From contig NZ_LADU01000115.1 in NCBI RefSeq assembly GCF_000961795.1, positions 47,682 to 111,681 on the forward strand: a stretch of DNA of 64,000 bases. The letters are read 5' to 3'. Shown here piece after piece: positions 9,762 through 17,593 of the stretch (positions are counted from its first letter, which is position 1; every line of letters begins with the position of its first letter). Under the pieces are notes generated by a model. It searched no databases, was not told the DNA's origin, and saw only the letters and a list, made by a program, of their open reading frames with translations. The position numbers were made by a program, and so were the translations under genes. Origin of the DNA: Hyphomonas sp. BRH_c22 (GTDB taxonomy: Bacteria; Pseudomonadota; Alphaproteobacteria; Caulobacterales; Hyphomonadaceae).

Positions 9762-10226
9762 ATGCCCATCGATATCGGACTGAACGACAAGGCCCGTCAA
9801 TCCTCGGCTCAGGCGCTGCGTGTCCTGCTCGGCGAGACCTATGCGCTCTATGTCAAGACGCACGGCTACCACTGGAACGTGACCGGACCGCGCTTCAACT
9901 CGCTGCACGCGATGTTCATGACCCAGTATACTGAGCTCTGGACTGCGCTGGACGAGATCGCCGAGCGTATCCGCGCCCTTGGCCATTTCGCCCCCGGCTC
10001 ATCCTCCGAAATGCTCGAGGAAGCCACGATCAAGCCGGATAATGGCGTGCCGGATGCCGAAGCGATGCTGTCCAATCTCGTCAAAGGTCATGAAGCGATC
10101 AGCCGTGCTGCCAAGGTCGGCCTCAAGGTGGCCGAGGAAAACAATGATATCGTCACTGTCGACCTGATGACGCGCCGCGCCGACATTTCGGAGAAAACCG
10201 CCTGGATGCTGCGGGCCAACCTCTAG
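9762..10226 (+). CDS. dps: Dps-family ferritin-like DNA protection protein
   Basis: A 154-residue four-helix protein that forms a 12-mer shell and oxidises Fe(II) with H2O2. The inter-subunit ferroxidase residues keep the family spacing: His37 (in KTHGYHWNV), Asp64 and Glu68 (in ALDEIAERI). There is little N-terminal tail before helix 1, so DNA binding through a Lys-rich tail is not evident. A strong ribosome site, AACAGGAGAAAATC, precedes the ATG. The next gene, mntP, is 58 bases downstream; iron storage plus manganese efflux would suit an oxidative-stress or metal unit, but cotranscription is not shown. Confidence 0.95.
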   Translation: MPIDIGLNDKARQSSAQALRVLLGETYALYVKTHGYHWNVTGPRFNSLHAMFMTQYTELWTALDEIAERIRALGHFAPGSSSEMLEEATIKPDNGVPDAEAMLSNLVKGHEAISRAAKVGLKVAEENNDIVTVDLMTRRADISEKTAWMLRANL

Positions 10227-10253
10227 CGAAATGCCATAATCTGTGACATCGCA

Positions 10254-10280
10254 GGGTGGTTCCGAATGAGGCGACCACTC
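10254..10280 (+). other. hairpin holding the mntP ribosome site in its loop
   Basis: GGGTGGT at 10254-10260 can pair with ACCACTC at 10274-10280 (7 bp, one G-U) five bases before the mntP start, with the Shine-Dalgarno-like GAGGCG in the 13-base loop. It does not match the yybP-ykoY manganese riboswitch. Translational control is only a guess. Confidence 0.25.
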
Positions 10281-10284
10281 CGCA

Positions 10285-10863
10285 ATGCATCCCGTTCTCA
10301 CGCTCGCGCTCATCTGTCTCGCCCTGTCGACAGACGCCTTTGCGGCTGCCCTTGCGCGCGGCGCACAGCAACGCACGCATGACGCCGCACAGGCAATCCG
10401 CGTCGGGTCCGTTTTCGGGCTCAGCGAAGGGCTCATGTTCCTTCTCGGCTGGGGGCTGGCCCAGAGCGTCGCCGTCCATGCCCAGGCGTTCGATCACTGG
10501 ATAGCGCTCGTCCTGCTGGCAGCCATCGGCGTGCTCATGGTGCGCGAAGGGCTGCGAAACGAACCGGATGAAGCCGCCACGGGTCACCCCTCCCCCGCCC
10601 GCCGCACCGCACTCGGTACCGTGCTGACGGCCGTCGGCACCAGCATCGACGCCGCAGCCATCGGCGTGGCCATGGCGCTGGCAGGAACGAGCGCCTGGCT
10701 CGCGCTGGGCATCGGCCTGACCAGTTTCATGATGAGCGCGATCGGCTATCTGATCGGCCCGGCGCTCGGCGTGCGATTCGGACAGCGCGCCGAAATCGGC
10801 GGCGGCCTCGTGCTGATCCTCATCGGCCTGTCGATCTTCTACAGTCACATGACCGGCGGGTGA
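10285..10863 (+). CDS. mntP: manganese efflux pump MntP
   Basis: A 192-residue inner-membrane exporter with six hydrophobic segments. The two MntP repeats each carry a conserved Asp: ALSTDAFAAALARG near residue 17 and VGTSIDAAAIGVAMAL near residue 120. A short basic cytoplasmic loop (SPARRTALG) links the halves. It should lower cytoplasmic Mn(II). The 58-base gap from dps contains a possible hairpin around its ribosome site. Between its stop and the next gene lies a probable minus-strand small RNA. Confidence 0.93.
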   Translation: MHPVLTLALICLALSTDAFAAALARGAQQRTHDAAQAIRVGSVFGLSEGLMFLLGWGLAQSVAVHAQAFDHWIALVLLAAIGVLMVREGLRNEPDEAATGHPSPARRTALGTVLTAVGTSIDAAAIGVAMALAGTSAWLALGIGLTSFMMSAIGYLIGPALGVRFGQRAEIGGGLVLILIGLSIFYSHMTGG

Positions 10864-10872
10864 TCGTCAGGC

Positions 10873-10908
10873 AAAAAAAACCCGGCTGCGAATGAACGCG
10901 CCGGGTTT
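10873..10908 (-). terminator. intrinsic terminator of the 10873-10983 small RNA
   Basis: AAACCCGGC (10878-10886) pairs with GCCGGGTTT (10900-10908), and GCG/CGC extends the stem inside. Read on the minus strand it is followed by eight T residues (10880-10873). The plus-strand side ends in TTTC only, so the minus direction is favoured. Confidence 0.85.
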
Positions 10909-10983
10909 CAAGTATCGGGCCCCGAAGGGGGGAGGAAACGCCCAATCGGAGGAAGATTGGGTAATGCCCGGGGCCCTTGGCAT
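10873..10983 (-). ncRNA. candidate small RNA with two C-rich anti-Shine-Dalgarno segments
   Basis: About 110 nt on the minus strand between mntP and a LysR gene. An outer 8-bp stem (GGGCCCCG 10917-10924 with 10969-10976) encloses a hairpin (10941-10947 with 10955-10961) whose loop reads UUCCUCC on the RNA. It also encloses a single-stranded CGUUUCCUCCCCCCUU (10940-10925). Both segments are complementary to ribosome binding sites. The 3' end is a strong terminator with eight Us. A sigma-70-like promoter sits at the right distance. Alphaproteobacteria have several such C-rich-loop RNAs (for example GsrN in Caulobacter, of similar length), but I cannot assign this to one. Short ORFs across it look like chance. 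Confidence 0.68.
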
Positions 10984-10989
10984 ACAGGC

Positions 10990-11017
10990 TAAATAGGCAT
11001 TGCAGGCACAGATGCAA
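10990..11017 (-). promoter_or_regulatory. sigma-70-like promoter of the 10873-10983 small RNA
   Basis: On the minus strand TTGCAT (11017-11012) and TATTTA (10995-10990) are separated by 16 bases. Transcription would begin near 10983, just before the outer stem of the RNA. Confidence 0.5.
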
Positions 11018-11070
11018 GCCGCAGGTCCGCAGTCCAAATATGCAAAAATGCAATTCAACAAATGTTCACA

Positions 11071-11976
11071 TTAGCTTTGATGCATGGAAGGCCGCCGCAG
11101 CGGCTCCGTTTCCGCAGTCACGAAGTCGCGGAAGGCCGCCACGCGCTTGGATCGGCGCAGGTCGCTGGGATACACAAAATAGAGATCGAAAATCGGTCCG
11201 ATATGGTCCGGCAGCACCTTGACCAGCCGTGGCATCGCGCTCGCCATATAGTCCGGCACATCGGCAATGCCGAGCCCGGCGTCCACGGCGCGCAGCATGG
11301 CGAAAACATTGTTCAGCTTCAGTGAAGCAGGGCGCGGCGGGCTGTCATCCCGGCCGACGCGGCAGGCAAAGCTCATTACTTTGAGCAGCGAGCTTTCGTC
11401 GCCATAGGCGATGATGCGGTGATTATCGAGATCCTGCGGCGTACGCGGCACCCCCTTTTCCTTCAGGTATTCCGGCGCCGCATACAGGCTGGTCGCCACC
11501 GTGCCGAGCTTGCGCTGGATCAGGTCGGCCTTGTCAGCCGCCTCCAGCCGGATCGCGCACTCGGCTTCCAGCTTGAGAAGGTCATAGTCCTTGTCCTCGA
11601 GACGCAGGTCGAGATGCAGGTCCGGATGCCGGCGCGAGAAGCCGCCAAGGCGCGGCACCAGCCAGGTGGAACCGAAGGCGATCGGGGCAGAGACGATCAG
11701 TTCGCCCTGCGGCGTGTCCTGCTGATCCTTCAGCGCCGCACCTGCCGACGCCGCCGCTGCAGCCATTTCCATGGTCGAGCGGTAGAGCGTGTGTCCGCTG
11801 TCGGTCATGACCAGTCCGCGCGCATGGCGCTGGAACAGCGACACGCCCAGCTGCTCCTCCAGCGCGGCAATCTGGCGCGACACAGCCGACTGGGAAATCC
11901 CGAGGCGCTCGCCCGCAGATGTCAGGCTGCCTGCTTCGGCGGCCGCGTGAAAAGATCTAAGCTTACCCCAATCCAT
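11071..11976 (-). CDS. LysR-family transcriptional regulator
   Basis: A 301-residue regulator. The winged helix-turn-helix occupies residues 1-60 (LRSFHAAAEAGSLTSAGERLG, then SQSAVSRQIAALEEQLG), followed by a linker helix and a two-lobe LysR substrate domain. I chose the start MDWGKLRSFH because LysR proteins begin a few residues before the HTH; the frame is open further upstream, but that part overlaps the divergent tsaA gene. The bases before this ATG are pyrimidine-rich (CCCTCCCC), with no Shine-Dalgarno. Its target is unknown; it is divergent from tsaA across 112 bases. Confidence 0.9.
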   Translation of the reverse strand: MDWGKLRSFHAAAEAGSLTSAGERLGISQSAVSRQIAALEEQLGVSLFQRHARGLVMTDSGHTLYRSTMEMAAAAASAGAALKDQQDTPQGELIVSAPIAFGSTWLVPRLGGFSRRHPDLHLDLRLEDKDYDLLKLEAECAIRLEAADKADLIQRKLGTVATSLYAAPEYLKEKGVPRTPQDLDNHRIIAYGDESSLLKVMSFACRVGRDDSPPRPASLKLNNVFAMLRAVDAGLGIADVPDYMASAMPRLVKVLPDHIGPIFDLYFVYPSDLRRSKRVAAFRDFVTAETEPLRRPSMHQS

Positions 11977-12088
11977 GGGGAGGGTTTGTGACGCCACTTT
12001 AACGCTGCGGCAAGTGGAGATTCGAGCGACTCGCAGAAATCGGGCATTCCCGTTAGGGTAGTCAATCTTCTGTCCGCAAGGAGACTGC

Positions 12089-12556
12089 ATGCGCGACCCG
12101 TTCCTGATGAGGCCCATTGGCACTGTCCGGTGTACCCGTTCCGAGGCAAGTGACGATGACTGGGACGCCGAGTTGGCCCGAATCGAACTCGACACGACAG
12201 TGTTCGGCGATGAAGCCTTGATGGGCATGGACAGCTTCTCCCACGCGGAAGTCATTTTCCTTTTCGACCGGGTGCCCGATGCAAAGATCGTCACGGGCGC
12301 GCGCTACCCTCGCGGGCAGACCGATTGGCCGAAGATCGGCATCTTCGCCCAGCGTGGTAAGAACCGCCCCAATCGCCTCGGTGCGACGATCTGCGAAATA
12401 CGCGCGGTCGAAGGCACCGTGCTGCATCTGAAGGGTCTAGACGCGATTGATGGCACACCGGTACTCGACATCAAACCCGTGATGTCCGGCTTCCAGCCGC
12501 GCGGAGACCTGCGCGAACCGGGCTGGGCGAAGGCGATCATGGAAGCCTATTGGTAG
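12089..12556 (+). CDS. tsaA: TsaA/TrmO-like SAM-dependent tRNA methyltransferase
   Basis: A 155-residue protein of the TsaA-like beta-barrel family (UPF0066), which in E. coli TrmO methylates N6-threonylcarbamoyladenosine at tRNA position 37 using SAM. Visible family features are the N-terminal IGTVRCTR, the ELDTTVFGDEALMGMDSFSHAEV region, and the FAQRGKNRPNRLG motif. It consists of the N-terminal domain only; the extra C-terminal domain of E. coli TrmO is absent, which is common for this family. A strong ribosome site, AAGGAG, lies 5 bases before the ATG. Confidence 0.88.
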   Translation: MRDPFLMRPIGTVRCTRSEASDDDWDAELARIELDTTVFGDEALMGMDSFSHAEVIFLFDRVPDAKIVTGARYPRGQTDWPKIGIFAQRGKNRPNRLGATICEIRAVEGTVLHLKGLDAIDGTPVLDIKPVMSGFQPRGDLREPGWAKAIMEAYW

Positions 12557-12572
12557 CCGGCCGCGGAAACCA

Positions 12573-14075
12573 TCAAGACGGCGGTGCGCCTTCGGCTGCC
12601 TTACGCACCGCAGCCACTTCCGGCGACGCGGCAATCCGCACGATTTCACTCAGCAGGATATCGAGATCCTTGCGGGCGGTGCGGTGATTGGTGATGTTCA
12701 CGCGGATCGCCGTGCGTCCGTGCAACTGGGTCGTCGATGGCGCCGCAATGCCCTGCTCCTGCAGCTGGATCACGATCTCGTCATTCATTGCATTTAGCAC
12801 GGCATCCGGCAGGCCGTCCACCACGTGCCGGAAGCAGCAGATATTCAGCGCCACCGGCGCCAGCAATTCCAGTCCGGGCGTCATGGCAACCTGCTCGCCC
12901 AGGTATGACGCCTGGTAGCAGTTGCGGGTGATCATCCGGCCGAGACGGTCGGTGCCGAACTCCGCCAGCTGGGCCCACACTTTCAGGGCCCTGAAACCGC
13001 GCGACAGCTCCGGTCCGTATTCCACCGGCCAGGGGTTGCCGCCGGCCAGACCCCGCTCCTTGGCCTTCAGATAATCGGGCCGGTCGGTAAAAGTGGCGCG
13101 GTGGAGCGTTTCATCCCGCACGAGGGCAAAGCCCGCATCGTAATTGACGTGCAGCCATTTATGAAAATCGAATGCCAGCGAATCTGCGCGCTTTATCCCG
13201 GTCAGCCGATCCCGTGCGCGCTCTGACAGCACGCCCAGCGCGCCGAACGCCCCGTCAATGTGAAACCACAGGTTTTCCGCTTTCGCGAGGTCAGCGAGTT
13301 CTTCCAGCGGATCAATCGCACCGACATTCACCGTACCCGCCGTGCCAATCACCACAAAGGGCGTCAGCCCGGCGGCGCGGTCTTTCGTGATCGCGGTCCT
13401 GAGGGCATCCATGTCGATCTCGAACCGGTCATTTGCCGGAATGCGCCGCAGGGCATCGGTGCCGAGGCCGACCATGTCGAAGGCCCGCGCCACGCAGGAA
13501 TGGGTCTCGGTCGATGTATAGCCGACCAGTCCATGCCCGCAGACGCCGTCCTTGCGGCTGGCAAAATCGAGGCGGGCATCGCGCGCCACCTTGATCGCAA
13601 TGATCGTTGCCATCGACGTGCCGGACACCACGATGCCGCTGGCTGTCTCGGGAAATTCGAACAGTTCCCGGCACCAGCTGATCACCTGTTTCTCGACATA
13701 GATCGCGCCATGGTCGCGCCCGCCGACATTGGCATTCATCGACGATGCTGCCATCTCGGCGAGAATGTTCGAGGGCGTGCCAGAGCCGTGCACCCAGCCG
13801 AAGAAGCGCGGATTGGTATTGCCCGCCCCGTAAGGCAGCAGGGTCTCCATCCGGCTGATGACGTCATCCGTTCCCAATCCCTGCCGGGGCAGCGGCGATT
13901 TCAGCGCATCCTTGATGTCAGCCGGCAGCTCGGTCCATACGCGGCCCTGCCGGCTGGACTGCATGCGGTCGAGGGCGCTTTCCAGCATGCGGTGCGCCTG
14001 CGCCCGGAATTCATCCCAGTCTTCGGGGTCGAGCGATTCCTGCGGTGTGGGTTCGTCATAGGGCTTGTCGGTCAT
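12573..14075 (-). CDS. group II PLP-dependent amino-acid decarboxylase
   Basis: A 500-residue fold-type I enzyme of the aromatic-L-amino-acid/glutamate decarboxylase group. The PLP lysine is Lys306 in FDFHKWLHVNYDAG. The cofactor-stacking His192 (TSTETHSC), the phosphate loop SGTSMA (151-156) and the HIDGAFGA segment with Asp274 are all present. The N-terminal region (residues 1-100), ending NTNPRFFGWVHGSG, matches the family dimerisation part. The substrate (tyrosine, DOPA, tryptophan or other) is not decidable here. Stands alone, 92 bases after the DUF3147 gene on the same strand. Confidence 0.9.
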   Translation of the reverse strand: MTDKPYDEPTPQESLDPEDWDEFRAQAHRMLESALDRMQSSRQGRVWTELPADIKDALKSPLPRQGLGTDDVISRMETLLPYGAGNTNPRFFGWVHGSGTPSNILAEMAASSMNANVGGRDHGAIYVEKQVISWCRELFEFPETASGIVVSGTSMATIIAIKVARDARLDFASRKDGVCGHGLVGYTSTETHSCVARAFDMVGLGTDALRRIPANDRFEIDMDALRTAITKDRAAGLTPFVVIGTAGTVNVGAIDPLEELADLAKAENLWFHIDGAFGALGVLSERARDRLTGIKRADSLAFDFHKWLHVNYDAGFALVRDETLHRATFTDRPDYLKAKERGLAGGNPWPVEYGPELSRGFRALKVWAQLAEFGTDRLGRMITRNCYQASYLGEQVAMTPGLELLAPVALNICCFRHVVDGLPDAVLNAMNDEIVIQLQEQGIAAPSTTQLHGRTAIRVNITNHRTARKDLDILLSEIVRIAASPEVAAVRKAAEGAPPS

Positions 14076-14167
14076 GGCAGCCTATTCACCCGCTTTCGCC
14101 CGACATGCAAAGCACTTACCGAGCGTCATGTGCAATACGCGTCCGTTCTCCCTTGGGAATCCGGCGG

Positions 14168-14518
14168 TTAAAGCTTGATCCCGACCTTCGGACCAATCCA
14201 CGTCATCAGCAGGTAAAGCACAATAGTCAGCAGGCATCCGGCGATCAGTGACGGCCAGAATCCCCACTCCTGCCGCAACAGGACCGGGATCAGCAGGAAC
14301 ATCGGCAGCGACGGCAGCACATACCAGAACGTGGCGGTCGCATGATCGGCCATATTGGCTGCATCCGGCCTGTCCCTCCACAGCCAGATCATGCCGAGTA
14401 CCGACACGAGCGGCAGTGAGGCTACCAGCGCCCCGAACCCCGGACTGCGTTTGGCAATCTCGGAAACCAGCGCAATCAGGATGCCGGAAACAAGCGCCTT
14501 GAGGATGAGATATGTCAT
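14168..14518 (-). CDS. DUF3147 family membrane protein
   Basis: A 116-residue integral membrane protein with four hydrophobic segments; the ALVSEIAKRSPGFGALVASLPLVS region and the terminal LLMTWIGPKVGIKL match DUF3147. Function unknown. Its ATG lies 3 bases after the stop of the upstream Nudix gene and it is probably the last gene of the S24 regulator-Nudix-DUF3147 operon. Confidence 0.85.
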   Translation of the reverse strand: MTYLILKALVSGILIALVSEIAKRSPGFGALVASLPLVSVLGMIWLWRDRPDAANMADHATATFWYVLPSLPMFLLIPVLLRQEWGFWPSLIAGCLLTIVLYLLMTWIGPKVGIKL

Positions 14519-14521
14519 GCT

Positions 14522-14962
14522 CTAATCGCCCGCCCATCCGAATTCCAAATATGCCACATCGTCGTTGATGCTGGCGAGGGCAACGCGGATATAGGGCACC
14601 GTATTCTGCGGCAGCTCCGTAAGCGCGAACCATCGCATGTCATCGCACTTGTGCGGTTCCGTGTTCACCGGCTCACCCGACCAGGCATCGACACCAAAGT
14701 ACAGTGACACCCGCTCCTCATCCGAATTTCGGTGCATCGTGTGCAAAAGCCTCAGCGCAGCCGGTGCGATCTCCAGCCCGGCTTCTTCCTGCGCCTCGCG
14801 CGCCATGGCAGATCGGAACGTCTCACCCCCGTCCACATGCCCAGCGACCAGGCTGTATTTGCCATCCTCATACCCGGTATTGAACCGTCGCAGCATCAGC
14901 ACTTTCCCGTCCCGCAGCAGAACAAGATGCACCTCCGGTATCAATTTGAACCGCGACATCAT
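14522..14962 (-). CDS. Nudix hydrolase
   Basis: A 146-residue enzyme with a full Nudix box, GHVDGGETFRSAMAREAQEEAGLEI, near residues 40-64. The region RFNTGYEDGKYSLVAGH resembles a subgroup often annotated as MutT-like or dihydroneopterin triphosphate pyrophosphatase-like, so sanitising of nucleotides is possible; substrate unknown. It starts 6 bases after the S24-type regulator gene and ends 3 bases before DUF3147, a tight three-gene operon. Confidence 0.92.
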   Translation of the reverse strand: MMSRFKLIPEVHLVLLRDGKVLMLRRFNTGYEDGKYSLVAGHVDGGETFRSAMAREAQEEAGLEIAPAALRLLHTMHRNSDEERVSLYFGVDAWSGEPVNTEPHKCDDMRWFALTELPQNTVPYIRVALASINDDVAYLEFGWAGD

Positions 14963-14968
14963 TGTCCC

Positions 14969-15586
14969 CTACTGGCTCGCCCACAGGATCCGCGCGATCC
15001 AGGCAATCTCGCCGGGCCTGAAACTGCGCACCGGATAATCGGGATTGAGCGAGGCGAGTTCCACTGCGCGCGCATTGCGCCGCGCCAGCACCTTGGCCAT
15101 GATTTCCCCGCCCACAGTTTTGGCGACCACCCGGTCCCCGGCTTTCACCTCTGCCCCCGGCGCAACAATGATCCGGTCGCCAGCCCGATAGGCCGGCTCC
15201 ATGGAATCGCCGCTGATCTGCAGCGCATAGACCGGCTCGTCGCCCAGACCCGGGAACCGCACCTCTTCCCAGCCCGTGCCGACCGGAAAGCCCGCATCGT
15301 CAAAAAACCCGTCCCGCCCGGCCTGCGCAAAGCCGATCAGCGGCGCGAGACCGCCCCGGCGCCCTTCGACCATGGCGGCAAAATCATCAAACCCGCTGCC
15401 CACCGCTTCGAGCACGCGCGCAAGGCTTTCGGTTGACGGCCAGCGCGGCCGCCCGTCGGCGCCTTCGCGCTTGGAGGGATTGAACGCCGTCGGGTCCAGC
15501 CCGGCGCGCTTCGCGAGGCCCGAGGCCGACAGGCCGTGATGCGCCGCCAGCTGGTCAATGCCCCGCCAGATGTCCCGGTGCTGCAT
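14969..15586 (-). CDS. LexA-like XRE/S24 transcriptional regulator
   Basis: A 205-residue repressor with an N-terminal helix-turn-helix (residues 5-60) and a C-terminal S24 peptidase domain. The catalytic pair is in place: Ser128 in SGDSMEP and Lys165 in EIMAKVL, 37 residues apart exactly as Ser119/Lys156 in LexA. An Ala89-Gly90 bond (FAQAGRDG) is a candidate self-cleavage site. It should therefore be inactivated by RecA* or another signal. It is preceded by a near-consensus promoter carrying a direct repeat, suggesting self-repression, and is the first gene of an operon with Nudix and DUF3147 genes. Confidence 0.9.
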   Translation of the reverse strand: MQHRDIWRGIDQLAAHHGLSASGLAKRAGLDPTAFNPSKREGADGRPRWPSTESLARVLEAVGSGFDDFAAMVEGRRGGLAPLIGFAQAGRDGFFDDAGFPVGTGWEEVRFPGLGDEPVYALQISGDSMEPAYRAGDRIIVAPGAEVKAGDRVVAKTVGGEIMAKVLARRNARAVELASLNPDYPVRSFRPGEIAWIARILWASQ

Positions 15587-15615
15587 GGAAAGGGCCCTGT
15601 TTCGTCTTGCCCTCT

Positions 15616-15644
15616 GTATAATGGGTATATAATCCTATCGTCAA
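15616..15644 (-). promoter_or_regulatory. near-consensus promoter with direct-repeat operator for the S24 regulator
   Basis: On the minus strand TTGACG (15644-15639) and TTATAC (15621-15616) are 17 bases apart. Two copies of ATTATA (15633-15628 and 15622-15617) lie 11 bases apart, one overlapping the -10 box, which fits an operator covering the promoter. The leader to the ATG is short, about 23 bases. Confidence 0.7.
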
Positions 15645-15678
15645 GGCTCCCCATCCGCGCAGGATTGCAGAGGGCCTG

Positions 15679-16398
15679 TCACATCCGCCATCGCGCGGCG
15701 GCCACGTCCGGCAAGAGGCTCTTGGCTGACACGGCGAATACCCGCTCGCCGCCAAGTGCAAAAGCCATCAGGCCTTCCGGGAACAGCGGCGCGAAGGCCG
15801 CGTCGAGCACATTCAGCCCGCCGGTGAACGCGCCCATGGCCGGCATCACCAGCCGCGCCCCGTCGCTGGCGAAGCAGCGCCGCCGCACCATGCGCCCGCG
15901 CCCCTTCACCTTCGCCGCCGGATGCAGGTGGCCGGCAATCTCGCCCGCCGCGCCGGTCGGCTCATGCCGGAAGACCAGCGATCCGATTCGCAACACATTC
16001 GCCGCGCGCCCGCCCAGATGCGCTGGCGGGTCCGGGTCATGGTTGCCCTCCACCCAGACCCAGTCATGCGCCCCGGTCAGAGACCTGATCCGTTCGGCAT
16101 AGACATCCGGCAATCGCAATTCAGCGGCCCGGTCATGGAAACTGTCCCCCAGGGAGATCACGGTTGCAGGCATCAGGCTGGTGCACAGGCGCTCCACCAC
16201 GCCCAGCGTCGCGCCGGTATCATAGGGCGGCAGCATCTGGCCCCGCGTGGCATAGGCGCTGCCCTTCTCAAGGTGCAGGTCAGAGACGACCAGCACCCGC
16301 TCCGCCGCCCACCACAGCGCACCCTCGGGCAGCGGCAGCAACAGCTCGCCGCCCAGATGCAGCAGCGTCTCGGAAGGGCGGGCGGCAAGGGCTGTCAT
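15679..16398 (-). CDS. pdeM: ligase-associated DNA damage response endonuclease PdeM
   Basis: A 239-residue calcineurin-like metallophosphoesterase. The metal motifs run in order: SDLHLEKG, LGDSFHD, EGNHDPD and a late GHLHPAAK. It belongs to the PdeM family, found with a Lhr-like helicase, an MBL-fold exonuclease and an ATP-dependent DNA ligase, all of which occur further on in this window. I start it at MTALAARPSETLLH; 23 further upstream codons are open but unlike the family. In most genomes it follows the helicase gene directly; here a desaturase/acyltransferase pair intervenes. Confidence 0.9.
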   Translation of the reverse strand: MTALAARPSETLLHLGGELLLPLPEGALWWAAERVLVVSDLHLEKGSAYATRGQMLPPYDTGATLGVVERLCTSLMPATVISLGDSFHDRAAELRLPDVYAERIRSLTGAHDWVWVEGNHDPDPPAHLGGRAANVLRIGSLVFRHEPTGAAGEIAGHLHPAAKVKGRGRMVRRRCFASDGARLVMPAMGAFTGGLNVLDAAFAPLFPEGLMAFALGGERVFAVSAKSLLPDVAAARWRM

Positions 16399-16567
16399 GG
16401 CCGATAGGTGACCCGCATTCGCCCAGCCGTCAACGCACCCTGTCACCCGCTGTGAAGCCGGATTCACATATCCAGGATAATCACCTGTCTTTACACGGTT
16501 TTAAGCATGATCTCCTACAAAAGCCTCAAGCGAAAACAAATACAAACCGTGATGGGACGCTTGGGAC

Positions 16568-17593
16568 ATGGCCGAATCTGCAGTCTCCCCGGGAGATGCG
16601 CTGGGCATTGCACAGCGCGCGGGCGATTGGCTGTTCGGTCTGCTGCCCTTCACGACCAGTGACCGCACACACTGGACCGGCCTCGCCGCCTTCCTCCTCA
16701 TCGGCAGCGCCATCTGGTTTTGCAACCGCAGGACCCTCCGCGCTGAGGGCTTCAGCGGGCTCGTCAATTTCCTCGTGCCTGCGCACATCTATTTCTCGCG
16801 CTCATCCCTCGTCGACGCGAAAGTCTTCCTCGCCAACCGCGTACTTTCGCCGCTTGTCGGCCTGTTTGGCCAAGGATTGCTTGTTGCCGTGGCTGCCATT
16901 GTCGCCCAGTCGATGGGCGGCCTGATACACGACGCCTCAAAACCCGCCGCATCCACCACGGCAATCGTCCTCGCCACGATCTGCATGGCAATCGCCGGGG
17001 ATTTCGGAACTTACTGGACCCACCGCCTCCACCATGAACGCAGCGTTTTGTGGCCTTTCCACAAGCTGCACCACAGCGCAGAGCACCTGACACCGCTCAC
17101 GGTTTTCCGCAAACATCCGGTGTACGACCTGATCAGCTCCCTTATCCGCGCCCTGTGCATTGGGCCGGTCTTCGGATTCATTCTCGCCCTGTTCGGCGTG
17201 TTGAACCTGGTCACGATCCTTGGAGTCAGCCTGGCGCTCGCCCTTTTCAACGTGGCAGGTGCAAACCTGCGGCATTCGCACATATGGCTGGATTTCGGTC
17301 CGGTCATGGACCACATCTTCATCAGCCCCGCGCAGCACCAGATCCATCATTCCATGGCCCCGCGCCATCATGACAGGAATTATGGCGAGATGCTCGCTAT
17401 CTGGGACTGGGCCTTCGGCACGCTCTACATTCCGAAAGGGCGTGAGATCCTGCAGTTCGGTGTGGCTGATGCCAATGGCGTGCCGGAGCCGCAGGTGCAC
17501 ATTTCGCTCGTTACCGCCTATGCCGTGCCTTTCACCGAAGCTGCCGGCGCCTTGCGTGCCCGCCGCGCGCCGCAACAGGTGGCCGCCGAATGA
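16568..17593 (+). CDS. sterol desaturase/fatty acid hydroxylase family protein
   Basis: A 341-residue membrane di-iron oxygenase. The three His clusters of the family are present: HRLHH near residue 157, HKLHHSAEH near 172, and a late HQIHHS near 258 followed by HHDRNYGEMLAIWDW. Several hydrophobic segments flank them. It would hydroxylate or desaturate a lipid, not necessarily a sterol. Its stop overlaps the start of the acyltransferase gene (ATGA), so the two are coupled and may modify the same lipid or surface glycan. Confidence 0.9.
   Translation: MAESAVSPGDALGIAQRAGDWLFGLLPFTTSDRTHWTGLAAFLLIGSAIWFCNRRTLRAEGFSGLVNFLVPAHIYFSRSSLVDAKVFLANRVLSPLVGLFGQGLLVAVAAIVAQSMGGLIHDASKPAASTTAIVLATICMAIAGDFGTYWTHRLHHERSVLWPFHKLHHSAEHLTPLTVFRKHPVYDLISSLIRALCIGPVFGFILALFGVLNLVTILGVSLALALFNVAGANLRHSHIWLDFGPVMDHIFISPAQHQIHHSMAPRHHDRNYGEMLAIWDWAFGTLYIPKGREILQFGVADANGVPEPQVHISLVTAYAVPFTEAAGALRARRAPQQVAAE

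Noticed and set aside
10227..10284. A manganese (yybP-ykoY) riboswitch before mntP.
   Set aside because: The 58-base leader is too short and lacks the conserved loops of that riboswitch; only a simple hairpin is present.
10820..11061. Two short overlapping minus-strand frames across the mntP-LysR gap.
   Set aside because: No ribosome site, unlike any protein I know, and they cover the hairpins and terminator of the candidate small RNA.
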